58,495 bases of DNA from Gammaproteobacteria bacterium (GTDB lineage Bacteria; Pseudomonadota; Gammaproteobacteria; UBA9339), in contig JAFGXA010000028.1 in assembly GCA_016936855.1 (NCBI GenBank), forward strand, positions 1-58,495, read 5' to 3'. Positions 30,443 to 40,784 of the stretch are shown here, piece after piece (the first letter of the stretch is position 1; each line of letters starts with the position of its first letter). A model generated the notes under the pieces. That model worked only from the letters and a program-made list of their open reading frames with translations. It was not told where the DNA came from and did no database searches. Made by a program: the position numbers and the translations under genes.

Positions 30443-32337
30443 GTCAGCTCTCTTTTTAGTTTTGTTATTAATTCTTCTAAAGCCATAACCCCAAGATTTT
30501 CACCTTTCTGGTTACGAACAGCCACTACATTCTGTTCTACTTCGCGATCCCCAACGATTAATACATAAGGTATCTTTGCAACAGCATGTTCGCGGATTTT
30601 AAAGCCAATTTTTTCATTTCTCAAGTCTAATTTCACTCTAAGTCCAAGATTTTGCAAAGTTTTTGCAATTTTCTCACAATATTGGCTCTGTTTATCAGTA
30701 ATATTGATGATTGCAAGTTGCACTGGCGCCAACCAAAGTGGTAATAATCCAGCGTAGTGTTCAAGTAAAATTGCCACAAAACGCTCAATTGAACCTAAGA
30801 TAGCACGATGAATCATAATTGGTGTTTGTTTAGAACCGTCTTCTGCTACATAACGCGCTCCTAAGCGCTCGGTCATAGAAAAATCGACTTGAATAGTTCC
30901 ACATTGCCATTGTCGACCTAACGAATCTCTTAAATGAAATTCATGTTTAGGGCCATAAAAAGCCCCCTCACCTGGCGCTAGTTCATACTTAATGTCACGT
31001 GATTCTAACGCTTTAGCCAAAGCTTCTTCTGCTTTATCCCACACCTCATCAGAGCCAATGCGATTTTCTGGACGAGTAGCAAGTCTTACTTCAATATCAG
31101 TAAAACCAAAATCATTGTAAGTTTTGTATACCAAATCTATTAATTTAATGATTTCTGCTTCCAGTTGTTCTTTAGTGCAGTAGATATGCGCATCATCTTG
31201 AGTAAACTGGCGAATACGCATCAAGCCAAACAAAGTACCAGACGGCTCGTTACGGTGACACAAACCAAATTCGCCCATTTTAAGCGGCAAATCGCGATAA
31301 CTCTTCAAGCCTTGGTTGAAAATCTGAATATTGCCCGGGCAGTTCATTGGTTTAGCCGCATAACTACGATTTTCTACTTCCGTAGTAAACATGTTGTTTT
31401 TAAATTTATCCCAATGCCCAGATTTTTCCCATAAAGTGCGATCCATAAAGATAGGTGTAACAACTTCTTGATAATCATTTTCTTGCAATGCACAACGCAT
31501 GTAATCAATTATTTGTCGATAAATTATAAGTCCATTATTATGCCAAAAAGCCATACCAGGCGCTTCATCTTGAAAATGAAAGAGGTCCATGGCGCGCCCT
31601 AATTTACGATGGTCGCGCTTTTCAGCTTCTGCTAAACGATCTAAGTAATCTTGTAAATCTTGTTTATTATTCCAAGCCGTGCCATAAACACGCTGTAGCA
31701 TTTCACGATTAGAGTCCCCTCGCCAATAAGCGCCGGCCAGTTTGGTTAATTTGAACGCACCCAGCTTCCCAGTGTTTGGTACGTGTGGGCCACGACATGG
31801 ATCGATAAATTCACCCTGCTGATATAACGTTATTTTTTCATCAACAGGTAAATCTTTTAATAATTCCACCTTATACGGCTCATCTAATTTCTCAAAAATC
31901 GCAACAGCCTCATCACGACTTACAATTTTATGTGATAAAGGTAGGTCTTGCTTAATTAAGACACGCATTTCATTTTCTAATTTTTCTAAATCATCGGGTG
32001 TAAAACTGCGCTCAAAAGCAAAATCATAATAAAAACCATTTTCAATAGCAGGTCCGATACTAACCTTAATGCCAGGAAAAATATTCTTCGCAGCTTGTGC
32101 TAATAAATGCGCAGTTGAATGGCGTATGACATCTAAACCATCTTTGTCTTTTCCGGTAATAATGTTTACATTTGCATCATTTTCAATAATAAAATCAAGA
32201 TCTACTAATTTATCATTAACTTTGGCGGCCAAAGCTGCTTTAGCTAAGCCTGCACCAATGCTGCTGGCAACTTCCAGCGCACTCAAAGCATGGTCAAACG
32301 TCAATTTATTATTATCAGGGAGAGTAATAACCGGCAT
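30430..32337 (-). CDS. thrS: Threonyl-tRNA synthetase
   Basis: This 635-residue class II enzyme charges tRNA-Thr. It has an N-terminal TGS domain (about 1-61), the N2 editing domain with its HxxxH ([13 protein letters not shown]) and later Cys/His site, and the catalytic core. The core holds the zinc site in [15 protein letters not shown], motif 2 [30 protein letters not shown] and motif 3 [13 protein letters not shown]-terminal anticodon-binding domain closes it. The ATG at 32337 has GAGG seven bases upstream. It heads the infC-rpmI-rplT group, as in E. coli. Confidence 0.97.
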   Translation of the reverse strand: MPVITLPDNNKLTFDHALSALEVASSIGAGLAKAALAAKVNDKLVDLDFIIENDANVNIITGKDKDGLDVIRHSTAHLLAQAAKNIFPGIKVSIGPAIENGFYYDFAFERSFTPDDLEKLENEMRVLIKQDLPLSHKIVSRDEAVAIFEKLDEPYKVELLKDLPVDEKITLYQQGEFIDPCRGPHVPNTGKLGAFKLTKLAGAYWRGDSNREMLQRVYGTAWNNKQDLQDYLDRLAEAEKRDHRKLGRAMDLFHFQDEAPGMAFWHNNGLIIYRQIIDYMRCALQENDYQEVVTPIFMDRTLWEKSGHWDKFKNNMFTTEVENRSYAAKPMNCPGNIQIFNQGLKSYRDLPLKMGEFGLCHRNEPSGTLFGLMRIRQFTQDDAHIYCTKEQLEAEIIKLIDLVYKTYNDFGFTDIEVRLATRPENRIGSDEVWDKAEEALAKALESRDIKYELAPGEGAFYGPKHEFHLRDSLGRQWQCGTIQVDFSMTERLGARYVAEDGSKQTPIMIHRAILGSIERFVAILLEHYAGLLPLWLAPVQLAIINITDKQSQYCEKIAKTLQNLGLRVKLDLRNEKIGFKIREHAVAKIPYVLIVGDREVEQNVVAVRNQKGENLGVMALEELITKLKRELTLKK

Positions 32338-32356
32338 TATCAAACCTCATAAAAAA

Positions 32357-32431
32357 TGGTAGGCGCGAGTGGGATCGAACCACCGACCACCACCATGTCA
32401 AGGTGATGCTCTACCACTGAGCTACGCGCCT
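32357..32431 (-). tRNA. tRNA-Val (GAC)
   Basis: A 75-base cloverleaf on the minus strand has acceptor arms AGGCGCG and CGCGCCT, D-arm GTAGCTCAGTGGTAGAGC, anticodon arm with loop around TTGACAT (anticodon GAC), T-arm GGTTCGATCCC and an encoded CCA. It lies between the MFS gene and thrS on the same strand. Confidence 0.96.
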
Positions 32432-32466
32432 GTAACAAAAGGGCTAAAGATACACGATCGCAATTT

Positions 32467-33675
32467 TTAAAGCAACATGTAAAGACCTCTTAACAAAAAA
32501 AGCCCCATACTGATCGCAGCAAAGACGATTGGCAGATAAATCGATACAGCCTCCAAAAGGCCACCCAAAAATCCGGCCAATGACCAAACAATTGAGATCA
32601 TAATAAAGCTTATTCCCATAATTGCGCCCTGCTCTTTTTTATCAACAGCATTTGAAAGTAATGTGCAAATTATGCAGTACAGTATTACATCGCCAATTGC
32701 AATTGTAACTGAAGAACTCCAAATAATAGCATTCACTAAAAAATGATTATTTGTTAATGGCAATAATAGCACAGAAACCAAACCATAAAACATAAAGAAT
32801 AAACTGAATGTTATCATTTTGGGGGGGGCAAAATATTTATCTAATAGTTTAATTCCAATACTACTGCCAACAATTAACCAAATAGCAATGAGACCTGTGA
32901 AAAAACCGATAGAATAATTAGTAAAATGATACTCTATTTTCAAAATAGGCATTATATATTGATAATAAAGACGCCAACCAATTTGGCTAAAAATAAGTAG
33001 TAAAAAAATATTTTTGATAACAGGGTTTTTGTAAAAATTTTTAATTTTAACTAAGACCTCTAATTTTTCTGTTTTACCATTATTAGATTCTTTGAAAAAA
33101 ATGCAAGTAATTAATACAGTTAATATGCCAAATACTGCGCCAATCAAACAAGGCAAGGCAAAATTTAGTTCTGCAAAAAAATATTTTTTAGCAAAATAGC
33201 CACATATTATTGGACCGATAAAAGCGCCTATGGAGATAAATATTTGCAAAGCCCCCATGTTAGTTAGTTTGTTGTTTTCATGACTATGATCTGCAACTGA
33301 TGCCAAAGCAATTGGTTCTGTACGTACACACAAACCACAAATTAAACTACCTAATAATATAAATAAAATCGAGCCATTTATGACGCCTATACCTATAAAA
33401 ATAGAAAACCCCAAAGCCCCAAGAGCACCGACAATCATGAGTTTTTTTCTACCATATTTATCCGATAATATTGCCAAAATTGGCGCGGACATTATGGCAA
33501 CGAAATGAGGCAAGCCCCAAAATACACCATACCATAAGCTTCTGATCGCATGTGTTGTGGCTGGGCTAAAAATACTAGATTGTTTGTCAAAACAAATAAA
33601 AGTTAGTAATGGGAAAGAAATAGTGATACAAATCTGGTCAAAAAGTGATATCCAGAAAATGGGTACCTGTCGCAT
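32467..33675 (-). CDS. MFS transporter
   Basis: This 402-residue inner-membrane protein has twelve hydrophobic segments. The major-facilitator loop signature [14 protein letters not shown] lies between helices 2 and 3, and a conserved motif [17 protein letters not shown] sits in helix 4. A short charged loop ([12 protein letters not shown]) separates the two halves. The architecture matches drug:H+ antiporters and related DHA1 carriers, but the substrate cannot be read from sequence. The ATG at 33675 has AGAGGA upstream. It is separated by tRNA-Val from thrS. Confidence 0.88.
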   Translation of the reverse strand: MRQVPIFWISLFDQICITISFPLLTFICFDKQSSIFSPATTHAIRSLWYGVFWGLPHFVAIMSAPILAILSDKYGRKKLMIVGALGALGFSIFIGIGVINGSILFILLGSLICGLCVRTEPIALASVADHSHENNKLTNMGALQIFISIGAFIGPIICGYFAKKYFFAELNFALPCLIGAVFGILTVLITCIFFKESNNGKTEKLEVLVKIKNFYKNPVIKNIFLLLIFSQIGWRLYYQYIMPILKIEYHFTNYSIGFFTGLIAIWLIVGSSIGIKLLDKYFAPPKMITFSLFFMFYGLVSVLLLPLTNNHFLVNAIIWSSSVTIAIGDVILYCIICTLLSNAVDKKEQGAIMGISFIMISIVWSLAGFLGGLLEAVSIYLPIVFAAISMGLFLLRGLYMLL

Positions 33676-33789
33676 GATCAAGTCCTCTTTTTAATTTTTT
33701 AAGACAAAAACTCGGTAGCTCCCCTCAGGTAAGCTCCTTACTAAACATAATTATACAACCAATTGTTATATGCAACAAAAAGCTTAAAA

Positions 33790-35142
33790 TTAATACTCGA
33801 GATGGTGGGTGATGGTTGTTCTAAGTCTAGATTCAATCTTTTCAAGACTTATTTTTGCGGTTTCTGGGACTAATTTGTACACAAAAAAGATACCAGCTAA
33901 GGACAGAAGACCATAAATTAAGAAACAATAAAAATTACCAATAAAATGAGCCATAGGTAAAAAGCTAAAAATTACCAACATATTAGCTAACCAGTTAGTG
34001 GCAGCGGCTAAACTTACTGCTAAACCACGAATTATAGTAGGAAATAATTCACACATCATAAGCCATACTAAAGGTCCTAAACCAATGGCAAAGCCGGATA
34101 CACCAACTATCATAGCTGTAATACTAAATATTTCTCTAATTTTTATAGATAAGAAATAATGAAAACTAAAGGCTACAAATAAATTTGCCATGGCCATCAA
34201 AATTAAACTCGTAATTAGTAATTTCCGGCGACCAATGCGATCAACCAATAACATTGAAGTCACAGAGCCACAAACATTTATAAAACCAATAATTACGCTA
34301 ATTAACATGATTGCTTTCGAAGTGTGCATACCTATACTGCGCAAAAAATCAGGACCATAGTAGAAGATAATATTGATTCCGCTTACTTGTTGAATAATGC
34401 TAAGACCGAACACCACAATAATAACCGGCCATAACCAATGTTTTAGCAAATTACGTAAATTTCCAGACCTCTTGATTCTACTTTGTAAAATCATAAATTC
34501 GGCTTCAAAGTTGCCATCGGGAACCAACTGTTTCAATGCTTTGCGCGCACGATTATACCAACCGTGCTGTAGCAACCAACGTGGACTTTCTGGCAATAAA
34601 GTTGCACCCAATAAGAAAACTATTGCAGGCACCAAGCCAAACATCAACATAATACGCCAGTGACCACAACTCGTATTGTAATAGTCAACCAAATAAGCTA
34701 GCAGTATTCCTAAGGTAACAAACAATTGATTCATACCAACCAAAGCGCCACGAATATTGGTAGGTGCAATTTCTGTTATGTAAAGGGGAACCGCTAAAGA
34801 ACAGATCCCAATTGCAATACCTATTAAAAAACGGCTACTAAGCAAGTGAACCACAGCGGACGCACTACCACTCCAAAATGAACCAACAATAAATATTGCA
34901 GCACTAGCTAACAGTAATTTGCGTCTACCAACAATATCAACTAGACGAATAGAGGCGAGAGCTCCCAAAAAAGCCCCGAATAATATAGCACTAAAAAGAG
35001 TCGATTCTGAAGTAATGCTTAGGTGAAATTCTTTTTTAATGAAAAATACGGCACCAGAGAGAATCGCGGTATTAAAACCAAAGAGAAGCCCCCCTAATGA
35101 GGCAATAGCTGCAATACGCCAAACTGCTAGTTTTTTGTACAT
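33790..35142 (-). CDS. Sugar porter family MFS symporter
   Basis: This 450-residue twelve-helix transporter carries the sugar-porter signatures: GGLLFGFNTAILSGA in helix 1, RLVDIVGRRKLLL, RFLIGIAIGICSLAVPLYI, PESPRWLL before the central loop, QQVSGINIIFYY in helix 7, DRIGRRKLL and a C-terminal VPETA. These match XylE/GalP/AraE-type proton:sugar symporters. The QQVSGIN motif contacts the sugar in characterised members, so import of a hexose or pentose is likely. The start overlaps the 3' end of lolD by 16 bases. Confidence 0.92.
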   Translation of the reverse strand: MYKKLAVWRIAAIASLGGLLFGFNTAILSGAVFFIKKEFHLSITSESTLFSAILFGAFLGALASIRLVDIVGRRKLLLASAAIFIVGSFWSGSASAVVHLLSSRFLIGIAIGICSLAVPLYITEIAPTNIRGALVGMNQLFVTLGILLAYLVDYYNTSCGHWRIMLMFGLVPAIVFLLGATLLPESPRWLLQHGWYNRARKALKQLVPDGNFEAEFMILQSRIKRSGNLRNLLKHWLWPVIIVVFGLSIIQQVSGINIIFYYGPDFLRSIGMHTSKAIMLISVIIGFINVCGSVTSMLLVDRIGRRKLLITSLILMAMANLFVAFSFHYFLSIKIREIFSITAMIVGVSGFAIGLGPLVWLMMCELFPTIIRGLAVSLAAATNWLANMLVIFSFLPMAHFIGNFYCFLIYGLLSLAGIFFVYKLVPETAKISLEKIESRLRTTITHHLEY

Positions 35143-35801
35143 GCATCTAAATTTATCACTCTATGGCACTTCGCTGCAAGTGCGGGATCGTGAGTTACGA
35201 TCAAAAAAGACGTGCCAAATCGTGAATTAATATTCTTAATTAGATCTAATATTCTCAGTGCCGTTTCTTGATCGAGGTTACCCGTTGGCTCATCGGCCAA
35301 AACGCAATCGGGATCATTAGCAAGAGCTCTTGCAATAGCAACGCGTTGGCGCTCACCACCAGAGAGTTTGGTTACTTGATGCTCGCGTCTCTCCTTAAGA
35401 CCAACCATATCAAGCAATTCGTATGCTCTTTTTTTGGCTAACTTACAAGATTTATTAGCAATCAAAAGAGGCATAGCAACGTTTTCCCACGCATTAAATT
35501 CGCTTAGTAAATGATGAAATTGATAAACAAAACCAAGATGTTTATTCCTAAGATTGCCAACTTCGTTTAAAGATAGTTCAACTAAACTCTTATTTGCAAT
35601 GCTAATATCACCCATAGTAGGCTTTTCAAGGCCGCCTAACATGTGTAGTAAAGTACTTTTTCCAACTCCAGAGCGACCAATTACCGCAACCATTTCACCA
35701 GCTTTTAAATCTAGGTCTAAATTGTGAAAAAGCTCAATCTGTCTAGCGCCATCATCGAAAACTTTACTTAATCCTTTTGCAGTTAATATTAAATTACTCA
35801 T
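35127..35801 (-). CDS. lolD: Lipoprotein-releasing ABC ATPase LolD
   Basis: LolD powers release of outer-membrane lipoproteins from the inner membrane to LolA. The 224-residue ATPase has Walker A GRSGVGKSTLL, Q-loop FVYQFHHLL, signature LSGGERQRVAIARAL, Walker B VLADEPTGNLD and the H-loop THD. The ATG at 35801 lies inside the end of lolC (8-base overlap) behind GGAGG, so the pair is translationally coupled. The longer frame to 35819 lacks family similarity. lolA itself is not in the window. Confidence 0.95.
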   Translation of the reverse strand: MSNLILTAKGLSKVFDDGARQIELFHNLDLDLKAGEMVAVIGRSGVGKSTLLHMLGGLEKPTMGDISIANKSLVELSLNEVGNLRNKHLGFVYQFHHLLSEFNAWENVAMPLLIANKSCKLAKKRAYELLDMVGLKERREHQVTKLSGGERQRVAIARALANDPDCVLADEPTGNLDQETALRILDLIKNINSRFGTSFLIVTHDPALAAKCHRVINLDACTKN

Positions 35802-37044
35802 AACGCAGTGCCTCCGCAACTTCCATTTTGGCAGCTCTTAGAGCTGGATAAATAGTCGCCAATAAAGACAAGAACATAGCTATTAATGCCACATGTAAAA
35901 CATCGGAAAAATCAAGTCTCGAGGGTAAATAATCAATAAAATAAACCGAGGCAGAAATAAAGTGGGTATGTAGAATTTGCTCTAAAAATTTGACTATTTG
36001 CGGCGCTTTCCAAGCTAGCAAAATTCCGCCAATAATCCCAAAAATCGTACCAATTAACCCAACAATCGCACCTTGCACCACAAAAATAAACATAATTACT
36101 CTAGGACTAGCCCCCATGGTGCGCAAAATAGCAATATCCGCTTTTTTGTCCGTAACATTCATCACCAATCCGGAAACCAAATTAAAGGCTGCCACGGCAA
36201 TAATAAACATTAGGATTACAAACATCATAGTTTTTTCCATGCGAATGGCCTTAAAATATGTGCTATATCTACCTGTCCAGTTGCTAACCACATAATTGCT
36301 AGAAAGAATTTTTTGAAGCTCATATGATACTTGAGGCGCGTCATATAATCTATTGATTTTTAACCTTAATCCAGTAACATGTTGACCCATTTCAAATAGT
36401 TTTTGTGTGTCCTTCATATTGATTAAACCGACGCCATTATCAAAACCAAATCCGCTGCCAACATGAAAAATACCAGTTACAGTAAAGCGCCTATATCTTG
36501 GAATAATACCAATTGGCGTGAAATTAGCTTGCGGTGCTACGACTATGACCGTATCCCCTACCATCAAGCCTAAGTTTTCAGCCAGCTCATCGCCTATTAT
36601 GATAGAAAATTTACCGCTCTGCAGAGAGGACATGTGACCGGCAATCATTTTTTTGCCAATAATTGATACTTTGGCTTCTTCTTTAGGCGAAACGCCGCGT
36701 AACATTACTCCGCGCACTACTCCATTAGCACTAAGCATAGCTTGTTGATCGATAAACGGCGCGCTGGCTACGATATCCTTAACCTTTTTAACTTTTTCAC
36801 TTAGTTTGTGCCAATCACTAATAATCCCACTATCACTACTTATAACTACTTGGTCAGCCATGTTAAAAATATGATGCTTTATTTGATAATCAAAACCATT
36901 CATTACTGATAAAACCGTTATTAATACTGCAACTCCTAGCGCAATACCAAGCATTGATACAAGAGACATAAAGGAAACGAAATGATTTCGTCCTTTAGAG
37001 CGTGTATATCTATATCCAATATAGATTGGTAATGGTTTAAACAT
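35794..37044 (-). CDS. lolC: Lipoprotein-releasing permease LolC/LolE
   Basis: This 416-residue membrane subunit of the Lol exporter starts with IGYRYTRSKGRNHFVSFMSL and one helix (about 26-48). A periplasmic domain follows (to about 265), then three C-terminal helices with the FtsX-like block ADIAILRTMGASPRVIMFIF. The C-terminus (ALRAAKMEVAEALRYE) is typical. Only one permease gene sits with lolD, so the complex may be a LolF-type homodimer rather than LolC plus LolE. That is inference from the missing second gene. Confidence 0.92.
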   Translation of the reverse strand: MFKPLPIYIGYRYTRSKGRNHFVSFMSLVSMLGIALGVAVLITVLSVMNGFDYQIKHHIFNMADQVVISSDSGIISDWHKLSEKVKKVKDIVASAPFIDQQAMLSANGVVRGVMLRGVSPKEEAKVSIIGKKMIAGHMSSLQSGKFSIIIGDELAENLGLMVGDTVIVVAPQANFTPIGIIPRYRRFTVTGIFHVGSGFGFDNGVGLINMKDTQKLFEMGQHVTGLRLKINRLYDAPQVSYELQKILSSNYVVSNWTGRYSTYFKAIRMEKTMMFVILMFIIAVAAFNLVSGLVMNVTDKKADIAILRTMGASPRVIMFIFVVQGAIVGLIGTIFGIIGGILLAWKAPQIVKFLEQILHTHFISASVYFIDYLPSRLDFSDVLHVALIAMFLSLLATIYPALRAAKMEVAEALRYE

Positions 37045-37146
37045 TTGGGCATTCTAACAGACCAGTTAAAACACATCGATATTAATTTTTCTTAATAGTT
37101 CCTTAATATTGTTCTGTTACAATAGACAGTGAGAGAGGTGATAGTT

Positions 37147-37434
37147 ATGAGCACACAATACACACATACCGAACATGACAGGGTTGTTGAATTGCTAAGT
37201 AAGGCCGAGGCGCTTTTGAGCACAGGAATCAGAACCCTGGAGCAAGCCGATAAAAACGCTCATGGTCCTGCTCTTTTTGCTGATGCTGGCAGTAAGTATG
37301 CCGGTAATGTAGCTGCACTTGACAAGGCTCGTGGTGCAGAGCGTATGCTAAAAGATAGCATGCGTCCAGAACCAAAACAAAGCGCTCCTGCCGCTGAAGA
37401 GGTACTCGGCGATAGCGACATCTTTGCTAGCTAG
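37147..37434 (+). CDS. Small Ala-rich orphan protein
   Basis: This 95-residue protein is not recognised. It looks like helical hairpins (DRVVELLSKAEALLSTGIRT, AGNVAALDKARGAERMLKDS) with a Pro/Glu/Ala-rich tail ending DIFAS. It has no membrane segment. The ATG at 37147 follows GAGAGGTG, with a TACAAT -10-like hexamer at 37118-37123 and a terminator at 37457. It is therefore a compact single-gene transcript, lying alone between divergent lolC and convergent tatD. Function is unknown. Confidence 0.7.
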   Translation: MSTQYTHTEHDRVVELLSKAEALLSTGIRTLEQADKNAHGPALFADAGSKYAGNVAALDKARGAERMLKDSMRPEPKQSAPAAEEVLGDSDIFAS

Positions 37435-37456
37435 TCTTAGTGTTGAGTTTTTTATT

Positions 37457-37484
37457 AAAGGCGTGGGTTACCGCGCCTTTTTTA
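37457..37484 (+). terminator. Rho-independent terminator
   Basis: A ten-pair stem, AAAGGCGTGG with CCGCGCCTTT (one G-T pair), closes on a GTTA loop and runs into T residues. It ends the small orphan gene. A T-run on the left side may also let it serve tatD from the other strand. Confidence 0.85.
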
Positions 37485-38240
37485 TTTTACATTAAACAAG
37501 TTAAAAAAGTTTTCCGATGTCTGATCTGCCAATTTTGGCAAATTAACACCTTTTAAATTAGCCATAGCTTCAGCAGTATAACGCAGGTATTCTGGTAAAT
37601 TTTGCTTACCACGCATTGGTGTTGGGGCAAGATATGGAGCGTCAGTTTCCAATAATATGCGATCCATCGGTACTTTTTTTACTATTTCCCGCAAGTCACT
37701 GGCATTTTTAAAGGTCACAATACCAGAAAAAGATATGTAAAAACCGAGGTCCAATACTGCCTTGGCCATTTCCCAACTTTCAGTAAAGCAGTGCATTACA
37801 CCTGATAGATTTTGCCTGCTATTTAGCAAACCTAAAGTATCATTTTGTGCAGCTCTACTATGAATGATTAATGGCTTTTGACTTTTATAAGCTGCCTCTA
37901 TATGCACCATAAAGCGTTCAAGCTGTAACTTTTTATCAATATTGTCGTAATAATAGTCTAGGCCACATTCGCCAATAGCCACCACCTTATTACGCGTAAC
38001 AAGCTCAAGTAATTCATCAACGGTTGGCTCTTTGGAAACTTCCTCGCTTGGTTGAACACCAATTGCTGCATAAACATTTTGATGGTTAGATGCTGTATTG
38101 ATAACTTCTTCAGCTTCTTCTAACGTTACAGAAATATTTAAAATATGACTCACACCATGTTTTTTTGCTGATTCCAAAATGCTACCCAAATCGGTTTTTG
38201 GTTCCAAATAGTTCAAGTGACAATGGGAATCGATTAGCAT
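37482..38240 (-). CDS. tatD: TatD-family metal-dependent DNase
   Basis: This 252-residue TIM-barrel hydrolase has the metal-binding HxH in IDSHCHLNY, Glu in AIGECGLDYYY, His in LIIHSRAA, His in GVMHCFTESWEMA and Asp in ILLETDAPYLAPTP. It belongs to the YcfH branch always found near holB and tmk. Family members show 3'-5' exonuclease or deoxyribonuclease activity. Its start overlaps the end of holB by 7 bases. The pilZ gene often found between holB and tatD is absent. Confidence 0.93.
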   Translation of the reverse strand: MLIDSHCHLNYLEPKTDLGSILESAKKHGVSHILNISVTLEEAEEVINTASNHQNVYAAIGVQPSEEVSKEPTVDELLELVTRNKVVAIGECGLDYYYDNIDKKLQLERFMVHIEAAYKSQKPLIIHSRAAQNDTLGLLNSRQNLSGVMHCFTESWEMAKAVLDLGFYISFSGIVTFKNASDLREIVKKVPMDRILLETDAPYLAPTPMRGKQNLPEYLRYTAEAMANLKGVNLPKLADQTSENFFNLFNVK

Positions 38241-39124
38241 TCTGTGCTCCTGGAAAATAATAGACCAAATTCTGTTAAGAATAACTCCTGATTTATATTG
38301 TGTTCTTGTGATTTTTTATTCTCAATTAGCAAATCAAATAATTTTATCAACTTTTCTGGATTAAAATGGTTAGCAAGTTTTGTTAACTGTAAAATTTGTT
38401 CTTCAGAGAAATGATTAAAATTTTTCTTTGCCTCTGGGTCCAGCCTTAATAACAACATATCTCTGCAAATTATTTGTAGAATGTTAATTAATTCTATCTG
38501 ATCTTTTTTTGCATATTTTTTTGCAAAAGCAACGAAAGTTATTTCTTCTTTGATTAATGAATCCAAGTCAGCCAGTAACTCATTCAAAATAATTTGATCA
38601 TATTGAGCAATAAAATTATTAGCGTTTTGTGCTGAAAATCTTATTTTTTGACAACGACTACGTACAGTTTCCATTAATTTATTTTCATTAGAACTACAAA
38701 GAATTATGCAAGTTTGTCCTAAAGGCTCTTCCAAGGTTTTCAATAAGGCGTTACTAGCAGCTATATTAAGTGCATCAGCAGGATTAATTATTACGATTTT
38801 GTAACCAGATTGATGTGATGTTTTTGTTAATATATTTATTAATGCTCGGACTTGATCAATTTTAATTTGTTTTCCTGACGCATCCGGTTCTAATAATAAC
38901 AAATCTGGATGATTCTTAGCAGTAAATAAACGACATGACTTGCAATCACCACAAGCATTATTAGTTAATGGTTTCTGGCATAGAATATATTGAGCAAATT
39001 TTAAAGCGACGTTATATTTATCAGCAGTTATTGTTCCTGTAAACAGTAGAGCATGAGGTAATCTATTTGTAGCAAATAAATTTGTTAACAATTGCCATTC
39101 TTTTTTATGTATCGCCATGTTCAT
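38234..39124 (-). CDS. holB: DNA polymerase III delta' subunit
   Basis: HolB is part of the clamp loader that places the beta clamp on DNA. The 296-residue protein has LPHALLFTG near the N-terminus in place of a functional Walker A. It has a four-cysteine zinc module (CQKPLTNNACGDCKSCRLF), the DQVRALINIL region, NALLKTLEEP and the SRC sensor motif in TVRSRCQKI. It is somewhat shorter than E. coli HolB (334). The ATG at 39124 is preferred over a TTG at 39133; an ATG at 39118 is also possible. Confidence 0.92.
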   Translation of the reverse strand: MNMAIHKKEWQLLTNLFATNRLPHALLFTGTITADKYNVALKFAQYILCQKPLTNNACGDCKSCRLFTAKNHPDLLLLEPDASGKQIKIDQVRALINILTKTSHQSGYKIVIINPADALNIAASNALLKTLEEPLGQTCIILCSSNENKLMETVRSRCQKIRFSAQNANNFIAQYDQIILNELLADLDSLIKEEITFVAFAKKYAKKDQIELINILQIICRDMLLLRLDPEAKKNFNHFSEEQILQLTKLANHFNPEKLIKLFDLLIENKKSQEHNINQELFLTEFGLLFSRSTEC

Positions 39125-39163
39125 TTTTAACAACGCACCTAACCAATCAAAAACACCGTCACC

Positions 39164-39784
39164 TTACATCAAAGCTGTTAATATCTCTATTATCTGTTTT
39201 CCGACTTCATCAACCGATTGTGTCGCGTCAACCACCTGAAAACGTTTTTGATTTTCTCTAGCAAGTCGCAAATATGAAGCGCGCACTTCACGGAAAAATT
39301 CTATTTTTTCGCTTTCTATTCGATCTAGCACATTGACGCTAGCCGCCCGCTTTAAGCCCTCTTCCGGATCAATGTCAAGCAATATGGTGATATCTGGTCG
39401 AAGATCACCTTGCACCCAGTTTTCTAAAGCACTAACTCTATCCCAACTAATTCCCCTACCCGCTCCTTGATAAGCATAGCTTGCATCGGTGAATCTATCA
39501 GAAATCACCCATTTTCCAGCATCTAACGCGGGAATGATAAGCTGCTGTAAGTGTTGAGCACGTGCAGCAAACAATAATAATAACTCTGCATCAGAACACA
39601 TCTGTTCGCTATTGTGTTCTAGCAACAGATTTCTTATCTGTTCTGCTATTTTAGTGCCACCAGGCTCTCTGGTCAGTACATATGGTAATCTTTTTTCTTG
39701 CAGAAATTTTTCTATGACAGTAACAGCGCTACTTTTTCCAGCCCCTTCAATTCCTTCAATTGTTATAAAGTAATTTTTAGTCAT
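39164..39784 (-). CDS. tmk: Thymidylate kinase
   Basis: Tmk phosphorylates dTMP to dTDP. The 206-residue protein has P-loop EGIEGAGKSS, the DRF motif and substrate-binding SDRFTDASYAYQGAGRGI, and a LID region VLDRIESEKIEFF. The ATG at 39784 overlaps the mltG stop (AATGACTAA), so the longer frame reaching 39820 is not needed. It lies in the conserved order mltG-tmk-holB. Confidence 0.95.
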   Translation of the reverse strand: MTKNYFITIEGIEGAGKSSAVTVIEKFLQEKRLPYVLTREPGGTKIAEQIRNLLLEHNSEQMCSDAELLLLFAARAQHLQQLIIPALDAGKWVISDRFTDASYAYQGAGRGISWDRVSALENWVQGDLRPDITILLDIDPEEGLKRAASVNVLDRIESEKIEFFREVRASYLRLARENQKRFQVVDATQSVDEVGKQIIEILTALM

Positions 39785-40784
39785 TATTCTTACCCAATTG
39801 ATATTTTTTAACACCCGCATCGTGGCCTTGCAGATTTATCGAAAACTTATGCGAACCATCACCCTTAGCGACAAAATATAAATAGTTATTTGCCTTAGGG
39901 TGCATTACAGCCTCAATACTGGCTAAGCTTGGCGAACAAATCGGCGCTGGAGGTAACCCCTTGATTTTATAGGTGTTATAAGGAGAATTGATTCGCAGGT
40001 CTTTGCGTGACAAGTCACCGGAAAACTTACTTCCAAGCGCATAAATAACTGTTGGATCAAGCTGCAAATACATATTTTTCTTCAACCTACGTTGAATTAT
40101 ATCGGCAATAATTGAACGCTCTTTCGATAAGTTAGCTTCTTTTTCTATGATAGATGCAGCAATCAATGCTTCATATTTAGAGTCGTAAATAACATTAGGG
40201 GCTCGATCACTCCACAATTTTGTTAATCGTTCATTTTCCAAATCGAAGGCTGCCTGTAAAATTCGTATATCAGCACTACCGGGATTGAATAAATACGTAT
40301 CAGCTGCGAAGAGCCCTTCTGGGTTCTTGTTTGGATAACCCAATTTTTGCATAATTTCTTGATTTGTTAGATGCACCAATTTGTGTTTGAGATGTTTGTT
40401 AACCTCTAAATTGTGCAAAATTCTTCGAAAAGTTTGTCCTGGTATAATAGTAAAATGCCTTAAAATCACTTCCCCTTTTTCAAGTTTGTTAAGCAACTCT
40501 TCAGGAGTAATTCCAGGCTCCAAAATATATCTGCCAGCTTGTACACTATGAGTTACATTATTAAAATAGGCTAATAACTTAAACATGGTAGGGCTGATGG
40601 AGACTTTTTTACGGACCAATGTCGCTGTAAAATGGTCTAACGATTCACCATGTAAAAAATCAATTTTAACTGGTTTGGCATTCTTAGGGACTATTGGTCT
40701 ATGTAAAAAATAAAGCCAAAAAGATGCAATCAGAATCAAGATTAAAATCAGAACTGATAAAAAAAATCTTCGCCAAAACCCCAT
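39777..40784 (-). CDS. mltG: Endolytic murein transglycosylase MltG
   Basis: MltG cleaves nascent peptidoglycan strands at the inner membrane. The 335-residue protein has one N-terminal membrane anchor (about 5-27), a LysM-like region, and the YceG catalytic domain with the essential Glu in AASIIEKEANL. ADIIQRRLKKNMYLQLDPTV, the NSPYNTY motif and GLPPAPICSPSL follow. The start codon shares one base with the fabF stop. It is a conserved member of the fab-mltG-tmk cluster. Confidence 0.94.
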   Translation of the reverse strand: MGFWRRFFLSVLILILILIASFWLYFLHRPIVPKNAKPVKIDFLHGESLDHFTATLVRKKVSISPTMFKLLAYFNNVTHSVQAGRYILEPGITPEELLNKLEKGEVILRHFTIIPGQTFRRILHNLEVNKHLKHKLVHLTNQEIMQKLGYPNKNPEGLFAADTYLFNPGSADIRILQAAFDLENERLTKLWSDRAPNVIYDSKYEALIAASIIEKEANLSKERSIIADIIQRRLKKNMYLQLDPTVIYALGSKFSGDLSRKDLRINSPYNTYKIKGLPPAPICSPSLASIEAVMHPKANNYLYFVAKGDGSHKFSINLQGHDAGVKKYQLGKNND

